From positions 10,561,501 to 10,625,500 of the forward strand of contig NC_079886.1 in assembly GCF_029227915.1 (NCBI RefSeq): 64,000 nucleotides of DNA. Direction: 5' to 3'. The stretch's first letter is position 1. Every line of letters begins with the position of its first letter. The DNA is from Hydractinia symbiolongicarpus. Taxonomy: Eukaryota; Cnidaria; Hydrozoa; Anthoathecata; Hydractiniidae. Below are positions 1 to 12,953 of this stretch, in pieces. Both the position numbers and the translations under genes were made by a program. The notes beneath the pieces were generated by a model that saw only the letters and a program-made list of their open reading frames with translations, did not search any database and was not told the origin of the DNA.

Positions 1-453
1 CCCTGCCGTACATTGTTGGAACTTGCACTTTGTATGTTCCTTACGCCAAAGCAGCAGCCTCTGTGCGGTGTACAGGGGTAAAGAAAATGTTTTTGCCAAA
101 AAAAATTTTTTTTAACGCACGCGCAGAATTTTAGAGGCGTGTGATCTACCGCACGTCTGCCTGAAATCTTACGAAATGGCCTGTTTCAATGTAAGACAAA
201 TTATTTCTAAACCCTATTAGATTAAAACTCCTTCCATTTTCAAGTAGGGTGATCTCAAAACGTTCAACATTAGTATTAAACAAAAAAGTATTCTTTTTAA
301 AAAATTGTATTATAAAACCTGGAGCAAATGCAAAAAATATGCTTTCTGTAAAAAACTTTCTCTTTGTGGCCCTGAATTTAATAATTTATTGTGTACTGAT
401 TGACATCCTTATCATTTAAAACTATAAAAAAATTGTTTTAAATCCTTTTTTAG
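1..453. other. Left edge, mostly intron of the golgin gene
   Basis: The exon at 454 is preceded directly by TAG in its own frame and by a pyrimidine-rich acceptor, so the golgin gene must have one or more exons to the left. Bases 1-73 stay open in one frame and end next to a possible donor (GGG then GTAAAG near 78). They could be an upstream exon of the same gene, but nothing in the short peptide is recognisable. The remainder is AT-rich with no motif seen. Confidence 0.4.
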
Positions 454-3400
454 ATACTTCCATTTAAATATAAAAGACTTAAAAGCCCTGTTATTGACTA
501 TCGCAATGGTCACAGTCATGAAAGATATAACAGCACTTTAGATAATTCCTATAATGAACCACAACCAAAGCACTGTAAATCAAGTCCACAAGAAGTCTTA
601 GCACGCGTGCACCATCTACTAGAGGTTTGGCTTAATAATAATATATAAATAACTGAATAAATAAATAGCATATAAATAAAATATACAAAGTAAAATTAAA
701 TTTCATTATAAATATCTTAAACATATATACTTCATTAACATTAACTACAAGAAAAAAAAAATCAAATAGCTACTTGTTTATTGTTATGGTTAATTGTAAC
801 AATTTAGGTTGGTCGTGCTCAAGCACAAAATAATGGGAAAATTGACGATACAATGGATTCACAACCTGTAACTTTGCAGAAAGTTGTCAGACCAAAAAGT
901 AGTACTCCACGCCATTCAGTAGATAATGGACGCACAACACCAGTACCTATTGAGCCAGGTGGACCTGTTTCTGAAAGTACTCCAAATCAATCCTTTTCGA
1001 ATTCAACTCCTCGACGGCAACGCAGGTCTTCCACCTCTTCAAATGTGTCAGTGCCTGGTGAAGAAAGATCAGATGTTGAATCAGATGTTGATGCATCAAT
1101 GCGGACGGAACACTTGACGATTAATGAGCTTCGAGAAATGTATAGAAAACAAGATAAGACTTTAAAAAGATATAAAAGGAAATTTTCAGAGGTAAAAAAA
1201 TAATTTTTTACCACATATTCGTTATACTATAGTACATTTGTATTTAAACATTATCAGCCCTTCTATTTGTTATCCTTATTCAAAAAATGCCAACGTCGTT
1301 TATTTGCCTGCCTGCTTTGTTTAACACATTAGAAACAGCATTGAAAATTGTCAATTACTGACATGAATTAGAAAGGCTGAACATTGTTGTTATTTAATAC
1401 CATTTTTCAAAAAAAGGAAAGTTTCTGGAATTTTTAAATATATTTTAATTTGTTCTTGACAATCTTCTTTCTTAGGTTGTGGATGCTTACAAAGCACTTC
1501 ATAAAGATAAAGAGAAACTTGAAGTATGTTATTTTGAATTGTCTTTTCTGGTCTTTAATTGTGACAAGATTGTCAGAAACAATTATTATGGATTGTATAT
1601 GTTTTTAAATGTGAGCACAAATAGATTAACACTGGCAGTTACAGCTTCACAGTTTGGTTTGATAACAAGCGAGAGTAAATGTCCTAGATGTTGCAATTTT
1701 AGGCTTAGTACCCTACAGTAGATATAATTTCCAAATGTTCTTGAACATTGTGGTTTTAAGCTTGAAAAAGACATAGTGAGGAAAATCAATGATTGCAGCT
1801 AGCTATCAGCTGTTCTTCAAAGTAAACATGGCTAAGAAAATAAAAATGCTTCACAATCTTTTTTAAATCTTATATCCACACCTCCACATACAAGATTTTA
1901 AAAATGTTTTTTTTATTTGGCTAAAATAGGAAAAGTTCAATTTCAATTTTAGGAACTTTTTATGGCAAGCAAAAAAGAGGAAAAATTCGCTTTATAGTTT
2001 ATCTTGTCAAAGTTCTTCCTTAATAAGCATACCTGGATTAATTTGATTTTATAGAGCACTTTAACTTCTGGACAAGATAAGCAAATGAGAAAGATATCTG
2101 AACTAAAGGAGGTAGGGTGAGATTTTTAGTTTCGTATGATTTTATAGTTTTATATATACTTTAAAACTCCCCCTTTTTTCTAATGTTTGTTTAACATATG
2201 TATTAATATCATTTTTGCATGGGGATATTGTACTGTATTTTACTGGAATTATGTAAACACCTAAAAACTTGTCTTTAAAAACTTAGACAATTGAACTTGA
2301 ACAAGAAGGTAAACGCCATCTTGAGGAAACTCTGCGATTGAACTTAGAAGAAAAAGATGACCAGATTGTTGTGCTGCAAACACAGGTAAGTCCACTTATA
2401 AATTTACAAAAACAAACAAATGAGTGTTATGTGAGGCGGTGAAAAAAATGTTAGGATGTTTCTGGATAAAGAGCAAATTGTATGTGTTGTGTCAACTAGC
2501 ACAATCTCCCCTGTTGGTTACTTTTACAGACTGTCGTAATTAGTGATAATCGTCTTTTACCAGATCCACAAATATTCAATAGTACTTAAATATGTTTTTG
2601 CATAGGTTCAACTTCTCAAAACTAAATATGGACTTTCTTCACCTGCATCAGATGTGGTATGATCATTTATTGTGAAAAATTTAAAAAATCATTTTAATCT
2701 GTGTTGAAAGAAAGTCTCTTTTTAAAAGCATGTATATGGAAATGTCAACCTTTTTTTTCAGGATGTTGCTTCTTCAGTAGCAGTTGTGAATGGGACAGGT
2801 AAATCTCTAGACAACTTATAATTCTTTGTGGCAACAGGTTTTTGTTACATCCACGCTATCTTAAAGAGTTTTTTTGTCTTTTAATTTGTATGATTTTATT
2901 TTCGCATTTTTTTTACAGTTAATGATCACAATGAAACAATTCAGGTGAGGTTGCATTTATATTTTAGATTGAAAAAATTCACATTCTCGAATTACTCTGG
3001 TGTTTATTATCTATTTAGACTCTACAAGAACAGATCAACTTTTTGACTAAGGAAATGGATAAACTAAAGGTACAAACATACTCGTGCGATGTTTATTTTT
3101 TTATTAATTAATTTATTTATTAATTTATTTATTTATTTTGGAAAGTCTTTGTTATCAGCTATTTTCGAGTTCATATTTCACCATAAATGCTGCCAAAAAA
3201 TATTTATAATGTTGACTGCATATGCTCAATGTGAATTTTCTCAAGAATTGTCAAATAGGATTTTTCAATTTTCATTAAGACCCCCGATTAGGCATGCATA
3301 ATGTTTACGTTAATTTCACTAATGTTAGTTTAATTTTCTGGCTGGCGCTAATATTCTAGGGCATGTTATGAAGGGTTGAATGCTTTGACGGATGAATAGG

Positions 3401-6400
3401 TACATTTTAGGGGATTCACTAAAATATTACATTTTTATTTTCTTAATAAAGTTTAGGGTAGTTGTTGTAAAATCGATTTTTATTTTTACTACAGAAAATA
3501 TTCTTTTAGGTTGACAACGATGCAGCACATGCCACCATTCTTCGTTGCGATCAAGAGAAAAAAATTGCCATTGAAGAAGTGATGAGCAACATGCAGAACT
3601 CCATGACTGAACAAGATGATCTCAGGTCGGAACTTGATCTGCTTCGTGATGAACTGAATAACAGAGATGTCACCATATTAAGAATGCGTGAAGAAGAAGA
3701 GAAAATGGAGAATCATATTCGACATGAAGTATCGAAAGAGATGAGAGAAGAGGTGTTATCGGAAGCGTTGACGCAACAAGAAGCAGAATTAAGAAAGTTC
3801 TTTGAAGAAAAAGAAGCTGCTGTGAAAGACACATTTGCAAACAAGGTAGGAAATAACGCCAGGCCCTGCGACAGGGCGTGGCGTTAGGAAAATATCTTAC
3901 CTGTAAGCGTGCTACTCTTTTTATTAATGTGAAAAAAATTGATCATAAAATATATTTTCTTTCCTTTTCTTTCCTTTTTATTTTTTTTATATGATTTAAT
4001 TGGTCGTGCTAATTTGTTTAATTTACGAAGTCAGTAAACTCGAAGTGCGTTTATTAGATACTAGTCGATAAAGCCCGTGGAAAAATCCACTGCGCCAGGA
4101 TAAAAATGGAAAAATAGGTTGCTTTAGATTTTTTGCTGACGTCAGCAGTGCATATTCAAAAAGAAGATTGGTGAAAGTCATTCGTTGTCTGTAATGTGTA
4201 GAGGTTGAAACGCTGATAAAAATAATGTATAGTATCGTATGTTTTTGACAAACGCCTAAGGAGATATAAGGGTTTAAAAATTTTGCTGACGTCATCAAAG
4301 TCCCTACTAAAAAATCCAAAAAAATTTCTTCATAAATTCGTACACCCGTTGCATCCATCGTAAAGATCTTGAAATGCTGATCAAGAAAATGTATAGTAAC
4401 ATGAACTTTTGACAAACGGTTGCAGAGATATTGGGGTTTGAAGGTTTTGTGATGACGTCAACAACCCGTCCATTCCGAAACGGATTCGGGGACCCAGGTT
4501 TCGGAAACTTACCCAAATTGATCCCAGGTGGTCCCTAGTTACCCACGCGGTGAAAAATCATTGACGTCAGCACCTAGTTTCCAAGTTATTTGGCCTCAAA
4601 ATTTTAAGTGCACTGTAACGGCTTCATTAATTTAATATAGGAAATTGACGTTAAAGTAGTGTTATTGACCTCCAGAAATTTAACATATTAGACATGCATT
4701 TTTCGGTTGCTTCAAAGAAAATTTCGGTAAGATCAAAGGAAAATGAACATATCCACTTTGCCTGTTACAGACACAGGGAACTGGCGTATTTTTATTAGAT
4801 AAGAGTCAACTCCGGAGCGTTCTCCGGTAATAGGGTATATAATTAACTCTGCCTCAAAGTAGCCCGATAAAATCTGACTGATGAATCTCATTTATCTATA
4901 TCTAAGAACCACTTTTCTAAACGTCGAAATTGATGTGTGAAATCTCATGTAGGTTCACGACTTACAACGAATATTGGAAGAAAATGAGAAACAGAAACAA
5001 CAAGCTATCGAAGAAAAACAATTAGAAGTGACGAAAAAGTCGGACCAAATTCTCATTCTTCAACAACAACTCGATCAATGGGCCGAGAAGGAGGAAAAAT
5101 TTCACACTAAAATCGAAAAAATCATCGCAGATAAAGAAGGTACGATTTTACTTTGAGACGAGATGATGCATTTGACTGCACATCTAGTCACGTGTGTGAG
5201 AAAACTAAAATATGCAGGTGTACTGATTGCGTGTATTATTTTGTTGTAGAAAGTGAAAGAAAAGTTTCGGGCTTGAAACAACAGATTGAAGAAGAGCAGG
5301 TATAAACTTGTCTTTTATTTATATCTAAAACGGAGAGGTGTGGTCGTCATTACAACCGGTGATTGATCCATTGTTGGGTTGCAAAAATAATTCCTTTTTT
5401 TTTGCGTCAGTCTGCTAAGAAACACAACTTAACGGAAGAGATTTTCGTGAAATTGCCAATATATAAGTTAGCTTGGGAACAAAAATAAGAAAACACAAAG
5501 CGTGATCATCTAATTACCTTGAGATTTACATTTATCTTCAATGTATCACAAAGGGCTACTACAATGAGAAGAAAAACTAATTTGATTCTGTGGACCTACA
5601 GTAATAGCCGAAAAAAAAGTTTGCACTAAAATTTCTTCTTTTACGGCATTTTTGTTTTTTAGTTCTAAATAGCATATCTACTTAACGATACTTACATGTC
5701 ATTTTCTTGTAGGCTAAGTACAGTAAGTTGGTTGAACAACATGCGAAAGAACTCAAAGAAAAACAAGATGAATCTAACGAAAAGATAGCAAAAGTAAAAC
5801 GAACTTTCCAAACAAAAATCTACGATGTTCAAGAACAGCTACGGAAGAAAACTCAAGATTTCAACGAAGCTAGCAATAAACACAGGGACGAGTTAGATGG
5901 GAAGATCAAAGAAGCACAACAAAGCATGCAGTCCGAACACGCTAAAGCGTCGCGAAAGCTTGAACTGAAAATATCAGACATGAAAAAAATGATCAAAGAA
6001 TTACGCAATAAATTAAACGAGCAAGAAAATAAATGCAGTGAACTAGAAACCAGTTTGCAGGATGCGAAAACTGAAGCTGATCAAGCTAAAGCAATCCGCG
6101 AGAGTTCAGAGTCGTTAAATACGAGTTTATACGAATCCGAGTTGAAAATAAAAGAGCTGAACGATAGTATGGTTGAGAAGGAAGCTTTGCAAAAACAAGC
6201 AGACGAAATTGCATCGTCAGCAAAATTAGAGCTTGCGCAAGCCAATGAGAAAGTGGTGGAGTTAAATGAACTTATCGCTACTAAAGACAATGAAATTCAG
6301 GATCATGTGAAAGAAATAGAGACGCTACAAGAAAAGCATGAAGATCTTAAATCAGAAATCCAAAAATATTTACAGATTATAGATAATGTAAATAAAGCTA

Positions 6401-9400
6401 GTAAAGAAAAATTGACTGAACTTGAAAATGAAAAGATGAGGTCCCAAAAACTGCAGTTGGAGCTAACTGATCAACTTCGTCACGTTGAACATTTACGAAC
6501 GGAACTCGAGTCTGTCGCCGGAAATTTAGCGTCCGAGCGTTCTCGTGTCGAAGAACTAAAAACGGCGAAATGTAGTTTGAACGATGAAATGCAGAGAATG
6601 GTAGATGGTCTAAAAGAAGAAGAAATTATGCTTCAAACTGAGTTAACGAACTTGAAAGCAAAAATAACACTGGTAGAACAAGAATCACAAGAGCTGACTA
6701 AGCAGTTACATGACAAAGTAAACACAGCCGACGCTTTGTCAAAAAGCTTAGAGCACGCGAATAAAGAAATTAAAACAAAAGATGAAGAATATAATACTGA
6801 GTTAAATAATAAAAATAATGCATTAAGTGAACTTTACGAGGAATTACAAGCTATGGAAGCCGGTTATAAACAAAAAATAGTTAACATGGAGGAACAGTTG
6901 TCTCAAAAAGATGCCGAGTTGGATGTCAAACTAAAAGAAAATTCCGAAGAATGGCAAGAGAAATTTCGTGATTTTATGAACGATCAAGATGCTAGTATGA
7001 ATTCCAAATTCGACGAGATACAAAAGCAAGAAATGGTTGCCATAGAAACGCGTCATGCCCAACGGATGCAAGATTTAACGGAAGAGTGGAAAAGAAGACT
7101 GGAAAAAGCTAAAAGCGAGTTCGAAGGAGAGATCGCAAAAGTGAAGGACGGTGCTGATCAACAAGTGTCGACGAAAGAAGATTTCATCGCTAAATTAACG
7201 AATGAACTTAACGAAACCAAAGAACTACAGGGGGAAGAAATGAAAAATATTTTGAAGGAGAACGAACAGTTGAAACGCGATGTAGTAGACATCAACACGA
7301 AGGTAAAAGAACTTGAAGAAAATTACGAACGCCAATATGAAGAACACGAGAAAGAGATTGAAATTTTAAAAGAAAATTTAAATAATGAAATCGAGATTAT
7401 CCAAAATAAGCACCAAACCGAGATTGTAAGTTACAATTTAAAAATTGAAGAACTAGAGCGAACTAAATCAGTCGATTTTAATGAACTTTCTAAAAGTCAT
7501 GCCGAAGATCGAAATATTTTGTTGAAACAAATTGACGAACTATCTGTTAATATCGCTCAAATGGAAAACCTATGCTTGCAAAAAGACATCACTCTGAGAG
7601 AAAAATTAGACGAACTGTCTGTACAAAAAGATGCCGAGTTAGTTGGAAAGCTAGAAGAAATTTGTAGACATAAAGATACTGAATTGGCTAACAAACTAAA
7701 AGAACACTCTAAACTGAAAGATGCAGAACTAGCTGAAAAGCTAGAAGAAATGCGCAAGCAAAATCATACCGAGTTAGAAGAGAAACTTGAAAAAATAAAT
7801 CAATTAAATAAATCCGAGTTGACTCGTAAGCTTAAAGAGTTAAGTGACCAGCACGAGAAAGAACTTGCAGAGAAATTAGAACTGGAAAGCAACCAACGCA
7901 GAGACTTTATGGAGAAACTTGAGAAAGATTTAACCGAGAAGCATGAGGATGAAATGAATACTCTTAAGGAGAAGCATCAAAGTACGGAGAAGAAGTTGAA
8001 GAAAATTTTAGGTGATCGAGACAAGAAGAACAAAACTTTACTAACGGAGACAGAAGCAAAGCACAGTGAGATTGTTGAACAATTAAAGAATGAATCCGCA
8101 TCCTTGAAAGTCTCGCTTAATAATCAAATTTCTGAAAAAGACGAGGAAATCCATTCTTTACAATTCAAATTGAGCGAGACCAACTCTAAACTTAGTGAAA
8201 GTAGCGAACAGTTCGAAAAGGAACTCTCTGTGTATAAGTCACGGGAGCAAGATGCTTGGTCGCAGTTGGAGAAAGTCAAAACCGAACACAACCAACAACA
8301 AGAAAAGTCTGAGAAAGAGGTTGCCAATTTAGAATTGACACTTTTAGAAAGCAAGCGACATGTTGAAGAACTTCAATTACAAGTCATGTCGGGCGAAAGC
8401 ACCAGCAAGCAGATAGACGAAAAGTTATCCGAACTATTGAGAGAGAAAGGTGAGCTGGAACAGAAGTTAAATAGCCAGGAGCACTCCTACGAGGAGACTA
8501 TTCGTAATCTTCAAAACGAAAACAGCTCTACAAAACAACACTACGAAGAAGCATTAAGAAATTTAGAAGATCAACACATGGATAAATTAAAAAACATAGA
8601 CAAGAACAAAGAAAATGAATTACTCCAAAAGGTTTCTGAAAGTGACGAATCGAACAAATCGAAGCTTTTGGAGATAAAGAAAAAAGCCGAAACGAAAATA
8701 GCGAAGATGAAAAAAGACTATGGTGAAAAAATCTCTGCGGCGGAGAACAAAATCAAAGAACTGGAAGAACAAAAACAAGTTTTAGAATCACGTCTGGAAA
8801 CAGAGTTGTCGTCGTTTCAAACACAGACAGATAAACTAAAAGAGCTCCACGAAGAAGTGCTTGCAAAGAGAACAGAGGAGATGCAGTTTGACAGTAGCAA
8901 AGAGAAGGTGAAATACGATAACGAGTTAAAGATAGTTAAAGAGGAGTTGAAAGCTAAATGTGCTGAGCTTGCAGAAAAAGAGGATAAGATTGATGATATG
9001 ATTGTGGATAAAATGGAGGCTTTAAAAAGTCAGAAAGCGGATTTGAAAGAAGAGCACGAAATTGAATTGAAGAAAGTGAGAGACGAAGTGACGAAACAAA
9101 TGGAAGGTACAGAGAAGAAATTAACAGCAAAGGTTGAAGAGAAAGAATTCGAATACAGCTCAAGGGTGAAACAAATGATTAAAGAGTTTCAAACGCAACT
9201 TTCTGGTAAAGATCGTGAAATCCAAGAAGCTGTGCAAGAGGCTATTGAAATCGCACAGAAAGACGAACGTAAAATCATCACTGAGTACGATGAACAGATC
9301 ATGGAATTCCAAAAAGAATTACATTTACGGGAAGGTGAAATGATTCAACTGCGAGAAGAGTCGGAACGGCAAATCGACGAGCTGCAGTGTGAAAAGGAGG

Positions 9401-11884
9401 CGATTGAGGCTGAGTGCAAAACAAAAATTGAATCGTTGGAGCAAGATTATTTGCAAAGGCTAGATGAGCTGGTGAAAAGACACGAAGAAGAATTAGTGAG
9501 CGCTTCACAGAAAGATGTTAGCGTGGAAGAAGCAGAGTTAAAGATGAGCGAGCAAATGAATGACATCGAGAAAAGCTACGTCAGCAAAATTCAAAACTTG
9601 GAGGACCAACATCGTAACGATATGTTAGCTCAAGACAAGAAATATAAGCTTCAGTTGAAGAAAACAAAGAACGAATTGAGGAAATTGCTAGCAGAGAAAG
9701 GTGTGAATATGTTGAATGGTGACGAAGGGGATGCCGGGAGTCGTGGTAGCAGTAACCCTGGTGTAAGTCGCATGTTTTTATACTAAGCAAACGTAATATT
9801 GAGATTTGCTTGAAATCAAAAGCCACTGCTAAGCGACAGGTTAGATCAATAATTAGGAAAGCTAAGGAACCAAAACAAGATAATCTATTAAGTAATCTGT
9901 TAGATGGTTCTTTAGAAAAAAAGTTTTTCATTCAAATAAAATACGATAATATAAAAAAAGGTTAGGGGTTACTTACTTTGAGACTGGATTTAAATATAGA
10001 ATTGCTTCAAAAAGAAGGAAGAAACACGTGTACTATCATAGCCTCCCGAATTAAAATTTTATTTTTGTGTTTTAGTCTGACGTCGAGGAATCATCTGATG
10101 TCGCTCAATTAAAGGTTGGTATATAATATTTCATTTTTCATTCTCTCTATCAACACGTTAATACGACTTCACGTAGTTGGCATGAATGTGCATAACAAAA
10201 ACGTTTTATAAAATAAGTCTTGATATGAAAATGTTGAAGCCATATAACTGTATTTTACTCGACTAATTTCACCACATTTATTTGCTTATTTTTTTTTAGG
10301 AGAAAGTCGTTTCTTTAACAAAAGAACTGTCATCACTTCGCGAAAGAGAAAAGGTTTTAGCCATGCAGGTACGTACCTAATAATCATTCTCGTCAAACAT
10401 GTGAAACTCGTGTTTCGCGCGCATTATTTTTCGCCAATCATATGAATCCCTTGTTTTGCGCGTATTAATTTTCGCCAATCAAAAAAATCGCTTTTTATCT
10501 CGAAGCAAGGGAGAAAATATTTACGTAAAATTGAGTTGCCGCGTGTATTAGTACCCCAACTTTATTTCACTTTATACGAAAATTACATGAAAAAATTTGG
10601 ATGTTTGTGCTCCATCCCGTAAGCCTTTGTTTACACGAGTTGATTATTGTTATCTTATCTCCGTTGTTATACACCAAACGCACTCCTTCGTATTGTTAAT
10701 ATGTTGGTTTGTTTTTTACACCCGGTGTGCTGACTTTATAGGTGGAGAAATCACCGGGCACTCCTCCGAATCGTCCAGCAACTCTGTATTTGGACGAAAG
10801 TTTGAATGATTCAAATAGTTCTTCGCCAAAAACACCACAACCATTGGAATTCGAGGTAATGTATTGCTTATCACTTGTTTATGTAAACATTTAAGATGGT
10901 AACCGGACAGTGAAAAGTAAAATGGTAGACTGGACTGTAAGAAAGCCTTATCTCAAATAACCCGGTCTTATTTACGAATAAGTACAACATATTTTTCTGT
11001 GGATATTAATATATCTGTATTTTAGTTTCATTTATTATAAAAAAAACACGTGATTTCAGAAGAACAATGGAAAATATCAGCATCATTGCGGTTACCCGTA
11101 AAACACCTTGCGCCACAGTTTATTTTTGTCAGTGTGAATTTTTTTCAACTCTCCTTCACTGTGACTTTAAAATGTTCTTTTAGTATTTGCGAAATATTTT
11201 GTTCAACTATATGATGGGAAAACAAAGAAAGGTACGAAACTTGGTTCCTTTTTCTTGTTATCAATTTTTCAATCATTATTTTTGTGAGAAAGTAATTGAG
11301 GTTAAAACCTTTACTACAGCAAATCTAAAAAGATCTGTTTCATATTAAAGCCCTGTTGTTTTATGAAGCTAATTTTAATTTCAGCAAATGGCGAAAGTTT
11401 TGACTGCGTTGGTACACTTCACTCCGTCACAGATAGCACAAGTGTTAGCTAAGGTAGATGAACAAGAAGCACAAAAGGTAAGAAAGAGAAAACATACATT
11501 TTTAGATAGTAGAAAATTCTTTAATAAGTTTTTTCGATCTTGTTGAACGTACTGAAACTTCAACGATGAACTACAGAAAGGATATACTCTGCAGGGGGTA
11601 AGGAAAAATCTATCACATTTGTTATTTCGTGCAGTATTACTTGCTGCGTGCGACTTAAGGTTTGTACAGAGACGAACAGAATACGTGTAATAAAATTTAC
11701 ATGAACAGTAGTTAGTTGCTGAAACAGGTGATACACAATGACGATAATTATCGACCTATGCCACAACATTTTCTTTTATGTAAACTTTTGGGATCTGGTA
11801 CCTAAATATAAATGAATAAATAAAATAAAATGTGTTTTTTGTCTGTAGGTTGGCGGTGGCGGTTATTTTTCTTTTGGACGGTGA
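454..11884 (+). CDS. GOLGA4: GRIP-domain golgin (golgin-245/GOLGA4 type), 5' partial, 19 exons in window
   Basis: Long coiled-coil tether of the trans-Golgi network. GRIP golgins of this family are recruited by the Arl1 GTPase and capture incoming transport carriers. Exons, all phase-consistent with GT-AG introns: 454-624, 808-1191, 1476-1523, 2055-2111, 2287-2385, 2606-2656, 2762-2798, 2919-2944, 3019-3069, 3510-3845, 4953-5139, 5250-5299, 5713-9762, 10076-10114, 10300-10368, 10742-10855, 11184-11231, 11385-11477, 11849-11884. They encode 1981 residues, close to human golgin-245 (about 2230) once the missing N-terminus is allowed for. Residues from about 58 to 185 are a Ser/Pro-rich low-complexity head; the bulk is Glu/Lys/Leu-rich coiled coil, most of it in one 4050-nt exon. 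The C-terminus is a GRIP domain: FEYLRNILFNYMMGKQRKQ, then MAKVLTALVHFTP, then a Gly-rich tail ending FSFGR. The key GRIP Tyr of the FEYL motif is present. A stretch of 15-residue repeats lies at 7558-7917. Confidence 0.93.
4061..4580. repeat. Tandem repeat array with TGACGTCA palindromes inside a golgin intron
   Basis: The 1.1-kb intron 3846-4952 begins its repeat with ACTAGTCGATAAAGCCCGTG, the core of a repeat seen elsewhere in the window (34.3, 40.6 and 50.9 kb). It then carries degenerate units of about 150-166 bp. Each contains a block related to GAAATGCTGATCAAGAAAAT, then TTTTTGACAAACG, then a TGACGTCA palindrome (near 4137, 4287, 4453 and 4562). The short reverse-strand open frames here are repeat shadows, not genes. 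Confidence 0.7.
10405..10500. repeat. Short tandem pair of a TTTCGC-rich repeat
   Basis: Two adjacent degenerate copies of a roughly 45-bp unit with the core CGCGCATTATTTTTCGCCAA lie in the golgin intron between 10369 and 10741. Related TTCGCGAAATTAATTCCCGC-type sequence recurs near 14090, 16300-16400 and 55290-55640, so this looks like a dispersed repeat. Confidence 0.45.
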
Positions 11885-12830
11885 CGATAATTTGACGGAA
11901 TGTTGACACGTTAAAACGTTCTGGTAAGTGACGTTGATGACTAATGTGACATGTATGACACTATTGACATGTATGCTACGACTTCCTCATAAGTACCGTT
12001 CTGTGCTAAAAAATGCAGTCATTCGTAATTCATGATGAATTTTGTGACTGTGACTTTTCCGTACAGAAGGTGTTTCAATGTCTATTTTTGACGGGATTCG
12101 TTCGCATAGGCGGAAAAAATCGACACTATTGTTTGTAATGGACTTCTCTACCCTTACGGAATACATTTTTCTGCTCGTCGGTAGGCAAATCATCAGCCAG
12201 TTTTTTTTTAGTTGCAATGTTGGGAGTGCCATTGTTCTAGTGATCAGGAAAATACTGGAATTTTTTTTCATACTACGCTTTATTATTTTTATTTGTAGGA
12301 GAGAAAAAGTAACTCATGGCTATAGCGATGGTAATACGGCTAAAATTCCAGTCTTTACGAAGTATGTATCTGCCCTGTGAAAAAGACACTCATTAGTTCT
12401 GGTCTGTAAATTATACTCGTTAAATTAAATCTTGTACAAGTATCAACGAAGAAGAAACAGCATTATATTTATTGAATGAAAAATATTGAATTATGAAATG
12501 AATTCAAACGTACTAGGATTTATTAAAACTTATTCAGTATATAATTTATTATTATTATTATACATATCAATATTAATCTTTTACAATATCTGTATTTGTG
12601 CTCTCACGCGTTTGATTGTGGCAGTGAGATTTTGTTTACATCGTCTTCCCACACGCATTCGCTGTTGTTGTTTTGAGGTGTAATCTTTACGACGAACGTC
12701 CTGCTCTTATGTGATATCATTGTCTTCTCGTAGCTGCGTTGCAGCGATTTTGTGTTTTAAATTTTGTTGTAGATAAATATATTTTCTTATCGTGTATTTA
12801 TATCACTAAATAAATATTGTATAAAAGTAA
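11885..12830 (+). other. Probable golgin 3' UTR with polyadenylation signal
   Basis: No convincing reading frame follows the golgin stop codon. An AATAAA hexamer at 12809-12814 is a plausible polyadenylation signal and would give a 3' UTR of about 950 nt. The next gene candidate is convergent and begins its stop codon at 12954. The short open frames here (12078-12380 +, 11987-12271 -) show no recognisable protein. Confidence 0.45.
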
Positions 12831-12953
12831 TGGAAAGAATGATAATTCTGTATTGGGGTTTTTGGAAAATGGTATATATTTTTTTTTTCCTTGTTCAACA
12901 ATTTTAACTGTATTCCCTACAGTGTGTGTTATTATGTTCGTTCAATTAATATT

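Noticed and set aside
4023-4516. Two overlapping minus-strand ORFs (130 and 69 codons)
   Set aside because: They lie in a tandem repeat within a golgin intron and repeat each other with the repeat period.
6081-9931. Reverse-strand open frames of about 66-116 codons across the large golgin exon
   Set aside because: They are antisense shadows of the coiled-coil coding sequence; their composition (Ser/Phe/Leu-rich) mirrors the Glu/Lys codons of the real frame.
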